Shown here piece after piece: positions 9,518 to 18,305 of a stretch of DNA of 64,000 nucleotides. The position numbers and the translations under genes were made by a program. The DNA lies in assembly GCF_000255655.1 (NCBI RefSeq), contig NZ_JH636438.1:62001-126000 (forward strand), in the 5' to 3' direction. Source of the DNA: Schlesneria paludicola DSM 18645. GTDB lineage: Bacteria > Planctomycetota > Planctomycetia > Planctomycetales > Planctomycetaceae. The notes under the pieces were generated by a model. The model worked only from the letters and a program-made list of their open reading frames with translations. It did no database searches and had not been told where the DNA came from. Every line of letters begins with the position of its first letter. Position 1 is the first letter of the stretch.

Positions 9518-9952
9518 ATGAACCAACGACACTGGAAATCGCTGCTGCTGGAACCAGGCCGACAGTGGGTGCTGCTTTCGGGTGGCTGCTACGTCCTCGC
9601 CTGTGTGTTGCCTGCCTATGAACTGCAGATCATGGGCAAGAAGGACGTCATACTCGGTTTGCAGTGTTTAATGATGTTTCCCCTGTTTTGGTGGTGGGCG
9701 AATCCGCTTTATCTCGTTGCTGCCATAGCCTATTGCGTCGATTATCGACGGACGTCGGCAGTGTTCGGCGTTCTCGCAATGCTTCTGGCACTGCACTTCG
9801 AATTTTTCGTCCTTGGCGAGGGGCAGTCAGTCCGCACTGGTTGCATGTTCTGGACGGTCAGTTTCCAAATCGTCTTTCTCAATGCCGTCTGGCATCTGTG
9901 GCTTGATCGCAAGCGACAGCTCGAATCGTTATCGTCGAGTGATCCCGTTTAA
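9518..9952 (+). CDS. Small hypothetical membrane protein
   Basis: 144 residues from the ATG at 9518; a longer in-frame start at 9452 adds residues that do not look like a natural N-terminus. Four hydrophobic segments are visible: GCYVLACVLPAYEL, LQCLMMFPLFWWWANPLYLVAAIAY, VFGVLAMLLALHFEFFVL and FWTVSFQIVFLNAVWHLW. The short polar tail ends SLSSSDPV. No known family is recognised. It lies about 140 bases before the ABC ATPase gene on the same strand. Confidence 0.55.
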   Translation: MNQRHWKSLLLEPGRQWVLLSGGCYVLACVLPAYELQIMGKKDVILGLQCLMMFPLFWWWANPLYLVAAIAYCVDYRRTSAVFGVLAMLLALHFEFFVLGEGQSVRTGCMFWTVSFQIVFLNAVWHLWLDRKRQLESLSSSDPV

Positions 9953-10095
9953 ATTGATTGCCGCTCACCGTTCGTCAGAGATGCCGCGCCCGTGCGATTC
10001 TTCCCGGATCGCGCCGCACTGCGTGGCTGAAGAGGATCGTATCGCGGTGCCAAAGTTCGACTTTTGATTCGTGACGCAGCACGAGGTATACCGCG

Positions 10096-11607
10096 ATGTC
10101 CGACTCTTCCGCTCCACTGCTGCTGGATTGCCGTGACGTCAGCGTCCGTTTTGGGGGCGTTGTCGCGCTTTCGGGTGTCGACTTCAGCTTGCAACCGGGG
10201 GAAGTCCATGGGCTTGTCGGCTGTAACGGCGCGGGAAAGTCGACGCTGATGAAAGTCCTGGCGGGCGTCGTTCCCGAATATACCGGCGAGATTCGGCTCG
10301 ATGGTCGGTTGATCCGGCTCAGTTCCCCGCGCGAGGCCTTGTCGCACGGCATCGCGATGGTCTATCAGGAACTCTCGGGCATCGAGCAACTGAGCGTGGT
10401 CGAGAATCTGTTTCTCGGGCGTCAATTGGTCAATGCCTGGGGGCAATTGGATTGGCGCGAGATGACGCGGCAGGCAACGGCGGCACTCGCTGAGCTCGAT
10501 ATTCAGATCGACGTTCGTCGTCGGCTGCGCGATTACCCGCTGGTCATTCGGCAAATGATCGAGATCGCCCGTGGCCTGCACAGCGGGGCACGTGTTTTGA
10601 TTCTGGATGAACCGACCAGTGCCCTCAGCCCACCCGAAGCCCGTCGACTCTTTGAGCTGATCAAACATCTGCAGACGCGCGGCGTTGCCATGGTCTTTAT
10701 CAGCCATTTCCTGGAAGACGTGCTGGCAATCTGCAATCGAGTCACGATTCTGAAAGATGGACGTAAGCTTCGGACCAGTCTGTCGCGTGATCTGGATCGG
10801 GCCACCATCATTCGCGAAATGGTCGGTGATGTGACCGAATCGACTTCGGAAGAATGTGTCGAAACCGCTCTTCCTGTCGCAGCCGAGGGAGCCGCTCGTC
10901 TCGAAATTCGCGGACTGATGCGAAGTCGGTGTTTCGAATCGATCTCACTCGACGTGAAGCCTGGCGAATGCCTGGGGTTGTATGGATTTGTCGGAGCTGG
11001 GCATCAGGATCTGGTTCATGCCTTGGGAGGCTCTGTAAATCCCGAGGGAGGCCAGATCCTTGTCGATGGAAAGCCCATCCGGACGGGGGACGTGGCGAGT
11101 GCCGTCGGTGAGGGAGTCGTTCTGGTGGCAGCGGATCGCGCGCAGACTCTTGCGCGACGAGCTCCCATCTCGCATAACACAACCCTCGCTCATTTACGCC
11201 GAACTCTGGGCAATTGGATCGTTCGCCGTCGTGAGAACCAGGTCTGCCAACCGCTGCTGGAGCGTGTCGGCTGCAACCCGCCCAATCCCGCATTGCGCGC
11301 AGGCGCTCTCTCGGGCGGAAATCAGCAGAAGGTTGTCCTGGCCAAGTGGCTGCTGGGGCCGATTCGCGTCCTGCTGCTCGAAGAACCAACGCGCGGAATG
11401 GACGTGCACGCGAAGGCCGAGATCATGGAACTGGTCGCCGAGCAGAAGCGCCAGGGCGCCGCCGTCGTCCTGGCTTCAACGGAGCCAGAACTGGTACTCG
11501 CCTACTCAGACCGTATCGTCACATTAGCCCGCGGCCGCGTCACACGCGTCTTCAGTGGAGAACGAGTCACCAAGCAAGACCTCATGCGGTGCGCCGAAGT
11601 CGTGTGA
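10096..11607 (+). CDS. Sugar-type ABC transporter ATPase, two fused domains
   Basis: 503 residues with the tandem layout of RbsA/MglA ATPases. Domain 1 has Walker A GCNGAGKST (around residue 43) and Walker B RVLILDEPTSAL, but its signature region reads YPLVIRQMIEIARG in place of LSxGQ. Domain 2 has a degenerate P-loop (GFVGAGHQDL) as is normal for the family, a good signature LSGGNQQKVVLAKWL and VLLLEEPTRGMDVHAKAEI. Such proteins power monosaccharide or nucleoside uptake together with a membrane permease and a periplasmic binding protein. Neither partner is adjacent: the upstream gene is a small membrane protein of unknown family and the downstream gene faces the other way. GAGG precedes the ATG at a suitable distance. 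Confidence 0.85.
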   Translation: MSDSSAPLLLDCRDVSVRFGGVVALSGVDFSLQPGEVHGLVGCNGAGKSTLMKVLAGVVPEYTGEIRLDGRLIRLSSPREALSHGIAMVYQELSGIEQLSVVENLFLGRQLVNAWGQLDWREMTRQATAALAELDIQIDVRRRLRDYPLVIRQMIEIARGLHSGARVLILDEPTSALSPPEARRLFELIKHLQTRGVAMVFISHFLEDVLAICNRVTILKDGRKLRTSLSRDLDRATIIREMVGDVTESTSEECVETALPVAAEGAARLEIRGLMRSRCFESISLDVKPGECLGLYGFVGAGHQDLVHALGGSVNPEGGQILVDGKPIRTGDVASAVGEGVVLVAADRAQTLARRAPISHNTTLAHLRRTLGNWIVRRRENQVCQPLLERVGCNPPNPALRAGALSGGNQQKVVLAKWLLGPIRVLLLEEPTRGMDVHAKAEIMELVAEQKRQGAAVVLASTEPELVLAYSDRIVTLARGRVTRVFSGERVTKQDLMRCAEVV

Positions 11608-11657
11608 GTGTTCTCTGGTCGCCTTCTCCTGAAGAAAGGAGTGCCTCGCCAGTTGCG

Positions 11658-13484
11658 TTACTCGCGGCGATCGTGCGGAATCTTGTAAACGTAGAGGCTG
11701 TCTCCGCAAACGTGGATCGGTGTCTTTCGCAAGAACTCTTCATAGTGACAGTTGGGTGACAATCGCCATCGGTCACCAACCAGATAGTTGACACTGATGA
11801 CCCATAAGTCGGATGTTTCGTCGGGCGAGGCTGATGTCATCCAGTGTGGGCCACATCTTGCTGGCACATGATCGATTCCAATATCGGCGGGATCAAATAC
11901 GCCATGATATGCCAAGTGAATCGGCTGATCGATCTGTTGCTGCTGCAGCCATTCCTTCAGAAAGTACAGATCTTGTCCCCAATCCAAACTGCTGTGAATC
12001 ATGTGGCGATGGCCTTGGCGTGCACCGCCAGCGACCAGGTTAAAGAATGATATGAACCGCGGCGCCGTTGTGAGGGTTGTCGTTATCAATGAAACCACGC
12101 AGGTCATCGTAAGGGCTATCACGGCCAAGCGGAGATTCTGTTTCCAACGACGGATCGTGAATGGAATCGAACCGGCGAAGACGAACAGTGGTCCGAACGC
12201 AGGCAGGGCATATCGAAAGTGATGATTCAAGGAGGGTTGGCAACTGAGGATGACGACCGTCGCAAGGCCTGGAAGGCAGAGGGACATCCAACCTGCCACG
12301 TGATCGAGCTCGATGCGGGGAAGCTTTTGAAATGACACGCAAATGGAAATCAGGACAAGGCAGAGAATGCTTGCGGGCACTTTAACCAAAAAACCATATA
12401 GATAGTAGTACCACCAACCGGACATGCGCCATTCGCCGCGTAGATAGGATGCATGCGGAAACGCTTCGAAGTCTTTCTTTTGCTGATCCAGTCCGAGTAC
12501 GAATTCTTTGGGAAGCGGCACCGGAATAAAGGCGAAATGGCCGTCTTTGAAGACGTTCCCCGAACGTGCATCGGGTTGGGGGTTTCCCAGTCGCTGGCTG
12601 ACAAATTCGAAATCGCCCAACCGCATCAGTGTGCCATCGAATAGATATCCAAGGTTGAGCACATAGAGCGATACGCCGAACAAAAGCGTCATTTGGCCAA
12701 TTTGACTTCGCAGGCTCGTGCTCACGCCATTTTTTTGTATCTGCAACAGGAACACGACGAACCATATCGACGGCCAAAGCCCGAACAGCACAATCCACGA
12801 CGATCTTGCGAGCAATGCCAATCCGAACGTCGCCCCGCAAAGTGCCGCTGATTCCCACGAAAGCGCTTTCAGCCACCGCCAAAACGTGTAAGAGGCGACA
12901 AGTCCCAGTGAAGCGCCGCCCATATCTGGGCAAATCACCTGACCCGCCGCGAGAATATTGGGGCTGAAGCACCACAACACACACGACAAAAACCCAGACA
13001 AGGACCCGCACAATGCACGTCCCCAAAGGTAGCAACACCAGGCACCCAATATGCTGAAAGGAAGGCAGGCCAATCGGGCAAGGTTGAACAGATGAACTGA
13101 ATCGAGGCGGTTCACTTTGACGAAATCGGCTCCAATCGCGAATTCTGATCGCACTTGGGGGCCGTAGCGGAGATTGTTCCAGTGAGTCTTGCAGCCGTTC
13201 ATCATCACCGGAATCGCGGCGATTGCCCGGATCAGTGGTGGGTTCACACGGTAGACGTCGAATCGCCCGAGTTCCCACAGAGCGACCCCCGAGGCCAAGT
13301 GTGCCGGTTCATTTGATGTCGGACTTTGCCACATGGCCGACCATCCCAGTAATACGGCGTGGCAAACCAACACCAGACAGACTGCCCGTGTGCACCAGTC
13401 GCCGTTCGTGGATTCGACGAAGTGAGCACTCTTCCGACTCTCAATTGGGAACGACGGGCATTTGCAAGACTCGTTTTGTTTCAT
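11658..13484 (-). CDS. ArnT/GT39-like membrane glycosyltransferase
   Basis: About 608 residues from the ATG at 13484. An N-terminal transmembrane helix is followed by a short loop with TSNEPAHLASGV, corresponding to the acidic first loop of polyprenyl-phosphate-dependent (GT-C) glycosyltransferases. About ten more hydrophobic segments follow through residue 470. The C-terminal soluble part holds SSLDWGQDLYFLKEWLQQQ, a pattern seen in planctomycete members of this group. It probably transfers a sugar from a lipid carrier to an envelope acceptor, with acceptor unknown. It is convergent with the ABC ATPase gene, leaving a gap of only 50 bases. Confidence 0.75.
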   Translation of the reverse strand: MKQNESCKCPSFPIESRKSAHFVESTNGDWCTRAVCLVLVCHAVLLGWSAMWQSPTSNEPAHLASGVALWELGRFDVYRVNPPLIRAIAAIPVMMNGCKTHWNNLRYGPQVRSEFAIGADFVKVNRLDSVHLFNLARLACLPFSILGAWCCYLWGRALCGSLSGFLSCVLWCFSPNILAAGQVICPDMGGASLGLVASYTFWRWLKALSWESAALCGATFGLALLARSSWIVLFGLWPSIWFVVFLLQIQKNGVSTSLRSQIGQMTLLFGVSLYVLNLGYLFDGTLMRLGDFEFVSQRLGNPQPDARSGNVFKDGHFAFIPVPLPKEFVLGLDQQKKDFEAFPHASYLRGEWRMSGWWYYYLYGFLVKVPASILCLVLISICVSFQKLPRIELDHVAGWMSLCLPGLATVVILSCQPSLNHHFRYALPAFGPLFVFAGSIPFTIRRWKQNLRLAVIALTMTCVVSLITTTLTTAPRFISFFNLVAGGARQGHRHMIHSSLDWGQDLYFLKEWLQQQQIDQPIHLAYHGVFDPADIGIDHVPARCGPHWMTSASPDETSDLWVISVNYLVGDRWRLSPNCHYEEFLRKTPIHVCGDSLYVYKIPHDRRE

Positions 13485-13660
13485 CGCGTCTGACTGCCTT
13501 GCGTCTTCGCGGCTGAGGTGATTAACAGTCGAGCGGAACCTTTTGCCGTCCGCCCCAGCCATAGCTGATGGTGACGTCGAGGTCGATTCGTCTTATCGCC
13601 ATCAACTGGATTGTAATAGAATCGTTCTGAGCTGCGATACAATTGTGGCCTGCTCTCGGT

Positions 13661-13790
13661 AACTGTTCACAGGCCGGGGGCTGGTTCAGTGTCCCGCGGC
13701 AAAGGGAAAGGTTGCTGTCGTCGATGCACTGTGGATTCCAATGAACCGGGAAAATGTGCCTGTCCCCGTCTCTTTGGACTGTGAGCGGTT
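13661..13790. repeat. MITE-like palindromic element, family 1, copy A
   Basis: About 130 bases that align along their whole length with 16638-16766. The ends are inverted (AACTGTTCACAG and CTGTGAGCGGTT). A second inverted pair lies inside (GGGGCTGG...CCCGCGG against GGGAAAATGTGCCTGTCCCC), so the element is a large imperfect palindrome. Part of it recurs at 38539-38586. It has no coding capacity, as expected for a non-autonomous mobile element. Confidence 0.7.
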
Positions 13791-13986
13791 GCCTTCTCTC
13801 GCATTACAGTGACAGCGATCCTTCGTCACTGCCGCGCATTTGGCTGCCGACGATTCTCGATGCGTACTCGTTCGCCTTGTTGGCAACCAGATTCGCATTT
13901 CCTCTGCCCCAATCTGGCGAGGCTGCGAGGCTGGTTCGCGTCATTCGATCATTTTTTTCCAGATTTCGCTTTTTTTTGAATTCATG

Positions 13987-14014
13987 TTGTATACGAATTT
14001 GCGGTTTGTATAAT
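13987..14014 (+). promoter_or_regulatory. Candidate sigma-70 promoter upstream of the precursor gene
   Basis: TTGTAT and a perfect TATAAT are separated by 16 bases in an AT-rich context. It would give a leader of about 440 bases ahead of the precursor gene at 14459. This is a pattern match only; planctomycete promoters are poorly defined. Confidence 0.35.
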
Positions 14015-14458
14015 CTTGCCCTGGCTGCGTATGATTATGTGAATGCGCCGACGGTGATGCTTGGCTTTCGGCTTCACTAAGGTCGACTTGTTTTCGCGCA
14101 ATGCGACGGCTTCTTGCTTCATCATGAAGGTGATGCGCTCTACTCTGGTTGTTTGCGAGTGTTGTTTCTTGGTTTGCTCGCGATAGGTTTATCGACGTAC
14201 CAATTCGGATTTGAAGTGGTGCTGGGTCGGCGACCGCAGGTGCCAAGTCTCGGTTTTAGCGAGATTTCCTCTTCTGTTTTTGGCGGATTCGCCGCTTTCG
14301 TGTCTTTGTGTCAAATCGCGTGTTCAAGACTGTGCATGAAATAGGGCCTCCGTCGACGGCTTGAGTGTTGGGTCGGTCGGGCGCTATGTCGTCATCTAAA
14401 TGAGGAAGTGGTTAATTCTTGTTGTGGTTTTGCGAACCACTAGAAGAAGGCACGAATT

Positions 14459-15025
14459 ATGGGCAGGCAAGTGTTCTCGGATTTGCTGTCGGAATTGAAG
14501 GACGCGGATGCTGAGGAGCGAGCTCAGCGTGAGTCGCCGATGTCTCGCCGTTGGTTCGTGCGGTTGATGGCCACTGCGCTCGTTGGGGTTGCGACGCAAT
14601 TGGCCGGAGACGTGCAGGCGGCGAATTGTGGTGCTGGCATAGATAGTTGTACGACCGACTCATGTACGATTGATACGTGTGGCCCTGATACCTGCACAAC
14701 ATCGAATACGTGTGGTACGAACACCTGCACAACCGGAAATATCTGCACCGCGGCCAATACATGCACAACGAGCAATAATGAGTCCTGCCAGCAAAGCAAT
14801 ACTTGTGGTACGAACACGTGTACGGCGTCGAATACTTGCTCGGCGTCGAATACTTGCACCACGACCGATTCGTGTGCGACCGATTCGTGCGGGTTTAATC
14901 GATGCACTACGGATAGTTGTACCACGGATGATAGCTGTATGATTAACAATACGTGCGTAACTTCGGATACGGATTGCGGGTTTAGTGATATTTCCTGTAC
15001 GGCGCTCGTCAACACGACGCTATGA
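14459..15025 (+). CDS. Cys-rich repeat RiPP-like precursor with Tat-like signal
   Basis: 188 residues in three parts. Residues 1-27 form a charged amphipathic helix-like leader (FSDLLSELKDADAEER). Residues 28-55 look like a Tat export signal: SRRWFVRL, then an Ala/Val/Leu-rich core ending DVQAA. Residues 57-188 contain 22 cysteines spaced mostly every 5 or 6 residues, separated by Thr/Ser/Asn/Asp-rich steps such as SCTTDSC, NTCGTNTC and NTCTASNTC. There are almost no hydrophobic or basic residues in this part. AGAAGG lies about 10 bases before the ATG. The radical SAM/SPASM maturase at 16826 makes a modified peptide very likely. The regular spacing resembles what I recall NCBI naming a Cys-every-fifth RiPP. 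The alternative is an unmodified disulfide-rich beta-helix similar in texture to insect Thr-Cys antifreeze proteins. Confidence 0.75.
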   Translation: MGRQVFSDLLSELKDADAEERAQRESPMSRRWFVRLMATALVGVATQLAGDVQAANCGAGIDSCTTDSCTIDTCGPDTCTTSNTCGTNTCTTGNICTAANTCTTSNNESCQQSNTCGTNTCTASNTCSASNTCTTTDSCATDSCGFNRCTTDSCTTDDSCMINNTCVTSDTDCGFSDISCTALVNTTL

Positions 15026-15487
15026 GTGGCTCATCGTGATTGCTTCATCGCGAAATCGCGGCAGCGAGGTGCATTGAGGGCAAAGGTTCTTCAGAGTCAT
15101 TTTCAAGCGTTTGGTACCACAGTCCAATTGTGTGTAGGCCTATACAAGTAGGCTGTTGCAAGTCGCGGGGGCTGGTTCCGCGCAGATTCAAAAATACCAT
15201 GACACGGTGAACACGAAGGTGCCAGTTCCCCTTATTTCAACAGGCTGCTAAGGAACTGATCTAAATTCAGCAGATTTCTCACCGAAGAGACTCGTGCCTT
15301 GTCTTCGTCTCTCGGTAATTACGAAAATGACTAGGGCTCATCATCGGGGGCGGCGCAAAGAGATCGAGCGTGCTGTCTAAGGTGAGCGAGGTTGGGTTGG
15401 TGCGGCGGCGCCTGCGTGAAGACCGACGGCAGTCCTTGATATTTTCATGAACGAACCACCGGGCCATTGGAAGCGAGTGTAGTTGAA
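15026..15487. other. Intergenic region within the RiPP-like locus
   Basis: About 460 bases between the precursor and the membrane-anchored protein. I see no gene. The stretch GGTGCCAGTTCCCCTTATTT near 15221 resembles the AATGTGCCTGTCCCC arm of the family 1 repeats and may be a decayed remnant. No clear terminator hairpin was found behind the precursor gene. Confidence 0.35.
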
Positions 15488-16525
15488 ATGAGGCATCGAT
15501 CTCCAGGGCTTTTTGTGACGCTGTTCGTACTGTTCGTGACCGAGGTGTTGGCAAACGAACCCGCCGAACTCGCAAAGCATTGCCTTCAGGCCATCGACAG
15601 GGTCCAGTCGTACGATGTCACAATGGAAGTGACAACCCTGGTCTTTCCAGACGTGTCCCAACCAGGCAAAGAAAATGTGCCTTTAAAGGCGTCGACAAGG
15701 TTGATTCGCGATGTTCTCGCGCAAGGATATGGCAGGCGCGTCGAGGTTTCGGTTGACGACGACGAGTCGCATACGACTGCGGTCAAAGCTTGGGGGCTCA
15801 TCACGTCGAGCCGCAAAGGCTTCGCGATCGGTCTTTCATATGCCCTCGATTCGGACTACTTCAAATATTACAATCAGAATTGCTATGGATACCTCGTTTC
15901 CGAGCTGCTTCAGAAGCGAGAAACGAAGATTCAAATGCGCGAGCCATCTGCTGAAAATGGTGAGTTTGGAATCGAATTGTCTCACCCTCAATTGCAAGGT
16001 CCGGTGTGCATTTGGATGGATGCCAAGTATGGCTACATACCAACCACCATTGAGAAGTACTCGATCGTCAGTGGCAAACCATACTTGTACACTCGATCGC
16101 ATGTGGCGAAGTTTCATCAGGTGGCCGATTCAATTTGGGTTCCCGAGGAAGGAATTTCTGAGCAGTACTTCAATGCGCCGGGGCCGATGGCTGGGCGGGC
16201 CGTGGTGGGGGATTCAATGAGGGTGTTACTGGATCGCTCAAGTTGGAACTCGATTGAATCTGGAGACTTGTTTGGCACGGCAAGCATGCCGCCCATCAAT
16301 GCCGAGCAATTGGATTGGAAGGTGCACAATCCGCCTGCAGTTGAAAAGGCTCTCAAGGCTGCCGAGGCTGCGATGGCCGCCTCAATGAAAGCGAATGCGC
16401 AGGCGAATTCGATTGTTCAGAGTCCCACGGGACGACTTATTGTGCTGGCGAACATTGCAATCGTCATCATGATTGTTGGATGCGTTGTTTGGCGGAAATT
16501 GCGACGTAGCGGATACTCCTCTTAG
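15488..16525 (+). CDS. Exported protein with C-terminal membrane anchor
   Basis: 345 residues. It starts with a signal peptide (SPGLFVTLFVLFVTEVLANEP). A roughly 280-residue extracytoplasmic region follows, whose texture (repeated strands, TRLIRDVLAQGYGRRVEV, GYIPTTIEKYSI, DSIWVPEEG) resembles LolA/LppX-type beta-sheet folds that bind lipid. At the end is an Ala-rich helix and one transmembrane segment (LANIAIVIMIVGCVVWRK) with a short basic tail. I chose the ATG at 15488 over a TTG at 15467. The LolA-like call is weak and based on overall look. Its place between precursor and maturase may mean a role in handling the exported product. Confidence 0.6.
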   Translation: MRHRSPGLFVTLFVLFVTEVLANEPAELAKHCLQAIDRVQSYDVTMEVTTLVFPDVSQPGKENVPLKASTRLIRDVLAQGYGRRVEVSVDDDESHTTAVKAWGLITSSRKGFAIGLSYALDSDYFKYYNQNCYGYLVSELLQKRETKIQMREPSAENGEFGIELSHPQLQGPVCIWMDAKYGYIPTTIEKYSIVSGKPYLYTRSHVAKFHQVADSIWVPEEGISEQYFNAPGPMAGRAVVGDSMRVLLDRSSWNSIESGDLFGTASMPPINAEQLDWKVHNPPAVEKALKAAEAAMAASMKANAQANSIVQSPTGRLIVLANIAIVIMIVGCVVWRKLRRSGYSS

Positions 16526-16637
16526 AACTCTCTCTCACTTGTCTTGGCAGCCACGGTGTCGATGCTGCCAAGTGCCGGTCGTTGCTTGAAATGGCGCGGT
16601 CGCTTCGCGCCAACACGTTCGTATCAGTCACGCGAGG

Positions 16638-16766
16638 AACCGTTCGCAGGCCGGGGGCTGGCTCATTTTCCCGCGGCATTGGGAATGATTGTTCTGGTCG
16701 ATGCGCGGCGGATTTCAATGAGCCTGGAAAATGTGCCTGTCCCCCTCGCTTCGGGCTGTGAATGGT
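16638..16766. repeat. MITE-like palindromic element, family 1, copy B
   Basis: About 129 bases aligning with copy A at 13661-13790. The left arm begins AACCGTTCGCAGGCCGGGGG and the right arm ends with CTGTGAATGGT, its imperfect inverse. The inner arms CTCATTTTCC and GGAAAATGTG are also inverted. The element occupies most of the gap before the radical SAM gene, so the maturase promoter must lie inside or very near it. Confidence 0.7.
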
Positions 16767-16825
16767 GACGTAACACGAGTGTGGTTCTTACGGCTTAAGT
16801 CATCTCTCCAAAAGGACAGATATCT

Positions 16826-18154
16826 ATGTTGCAAATCTCGCTCCCCATTCTTGATTCGACGCCGACAGCAGGGATGAAGGCAGGTTGCTCTGGGGGAGGG
16901 TGTAGCTCAGGGTGCGGTTCGTCAGGCGGGAACGCGGCTCCGAGAGTCGTTCCTGAGATCGACTCCGAAGCGATCAATACTGGGGTGCCTTTCGATGAGA
17001 GACGCTTGAATCTCGGCGCGACGCCGACCAAAGGAACGTTCGTCACCTTTATCGATCTTGATCTGACCGTCGAGTGCAATCTGAGGTGTACATATTGTTT
17101 CAAAGAAAAATGGAATGAACACATGGAAGAGCGAGTGGCATTCGATGCCGTCCTTTGGCTGCTCCATGCATCCGGTCCAACGAAAAATGTCGCCGTGAAT
17201 TTTATGGGTGGCGAGCCGCTTCTTCGTTTTCGGCTGATCAAAAAGCTGGTTCCTTTTGGAAAACGCCGAGCGTGGCAGCTTGGGAAGAATATTCATTTCG
17301 GAATGACAACGAACGGAACACTCGTCACGGACGAAGTCGTGAGTTTCTGGAAAAAGTGGGGGATGGGATTTCACACTTCGATTGATGGGACCCCGGAAGT
17401 ACAAGATCGAAACCGGCCAACGACGGGCGGACGGGGGTCATCGCAACTCGTGGAGAAATCCGTACCTAAGGTCTTGCAATATCGTCCACACACGACGGCG
17501 CGCAGTACGGTCGTTCCTGATAGCGCCGCCACACTCGTCGAGAGTTACAAATACTTTCGATCGCTCGGTTACATCAATGTCGCGTTTGTTCCCGGTGGTC
17601 CATCTTTCTGGAGTCCGGAGAGCATTCAAGCCTATGAGAAGGAACTGATGGGAGTTTGCGATTTGGTAATGGATGAATTCCGCCAAGGGCGATTTATCTA
17701 CTTGAAGGGGATCGACGATGCCATTCAAGGGATTATCCGAGACAAACGCCCCAATCATGCTTGCGGCGCGGGGCGCGGACTGTTGCTTGTGGATATTCAT
17801 GGCGATATCTGGCCGTGCCATCGTTGGAACAAAGATCATCATCAGTCGTGGCGAATTGGAAATATTTACCAGCAATTTGACGATCTGGTTCGCGCCGAAT
17901 TGGATCGACCCAATCATACAGATCTCCTCGAGCAGAATTGTGAGATCTGCGTTGCGAATAAGTTCTGTGCGGGAGGGTGTCCGGCCGAGAACTTGGAAGA
18001 AACTGGAAAGGTCTACAAACGGCATCCCAATGCCTGTGAGTTGACTCGTGTGTGGGCGCGAGCCGGGCAATATGTCCACGACGTGCTTCTGAAAGAAGGC
18101 AATGCCACGTTTATGGCACATTACTACAAAGACAAGAACTCACAGTTGAACTGA
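16826..18154 (+). CDS. Radical SAM/SPASM peptide maturase
   Basis: 442 residues. The radical SAM cluster motif CNLRCTYC gives C84, C88 and C91, followed by MGGEPLL near residue 128. The C-terminal SPASM domain has the full seven-cysteine pattern: C313, G326, C331, then C372, C375, C381, C385 and a late C404. Enzymes of this type use one SAM-cleaving and two auxiliary iron-sulfur clusters to install thioether, C-C or other crosslinks in ribosomal peptides. The N-terminus is odd: residues 20-35 read CSGGGCSSGCGSSGG, a Gly/Ser/Cys stretch not needed for the fold. AAAGGA lies before the ATG. By eye the gene is lower in GC than its distant neighbours. The Cys-rich protein at 14459 is the obvious substrate. 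Confidence 0.88.
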   Translation: MLQISLPILDSTPTAGMKAGCSGGGCSSGCGSSGGNAAPRVVPEIDSEAINTGVPFDERRLNLGATPTKGTFVTFIDLDLTVECNLRCTYCFKEKWNEHMEERVAFDAVLWLLHASGPTKNVAVNFMGGEPLLRFRLIKKLVPFGKRRAWQLGKNIHFGMTTNGTLVTDEVVSFWKKWGMGFHTSIDGTPEVQDRNRPTTGGRGSSQLVEKSVPKVLQYRPHTTARSTVVPDSAATLVESYKYFRSLGYINVAFVPGGPSFWSPESIQAYEKELMGVCDLVMDEFRQGRFIYLKGIDDAIQGIIRDKRPNHACGAGRGLLLVDIHGDIWPCHRWNKDHHQSWRIGNIYQQFDDLVRAELDRPNHTDLLEQNCEICVANKFCAGGCPAENLEETGKVYKRHPNACELTRVWARAGQYVHDVLLKEGNATFMAHYYKDKNSQLN

Positions 18155-18305
18155 TGTGTGTCGTGTCGCGGCGGATAGCTGAACGGCGGGCGCTGCCCCT
18201 TGCATAGTCGATTCAGCTTCTTGCAAACGATGCTGCCGAACTGCAGGTGAGGATTCGTGAACCCGAATCTCGAAGGGTCTCTGGACTCTGTTCAATGAAC
18301 TTTAA

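Larger units (their letters stand above)
13485..14458. other. AT-richer intergenic region upstream of the Cys-rich precursor
   Basis: Nearly 1 kb without a convincing gene, divided between a MITE-like repeat (13661-13790) and an AT-richer part (13900-14400). Short open frames occur on both strands, but none has family features or a good start. A candidate promoter is listed at 13987-14014. The long leader between that promoter and the gene at 14459 could carry regulatory structure, though I could not identify one. Confidence 0.45.

Noticed and set aside
9288-9521. A possible 77-residue protein between divergent membrane genes
   Set aside because: No ribosome site, no family resemblance, and its end overlaps the better supported start at 9518.
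13754-14080. A 108-codon frame after the family 1 repeat
   Set aside because: It begins inside the repeat and has irregular composition; no start signal or homology cue.
14600-15020. Cys-rich repeat as a CRISPR-like or tandem DNA repeat
   Set aside because: The DNA steps vary in length (15-18 bases) and codon choice; the periodicity is in the protein, so it is coding repeat and not an array of identical DNA units.
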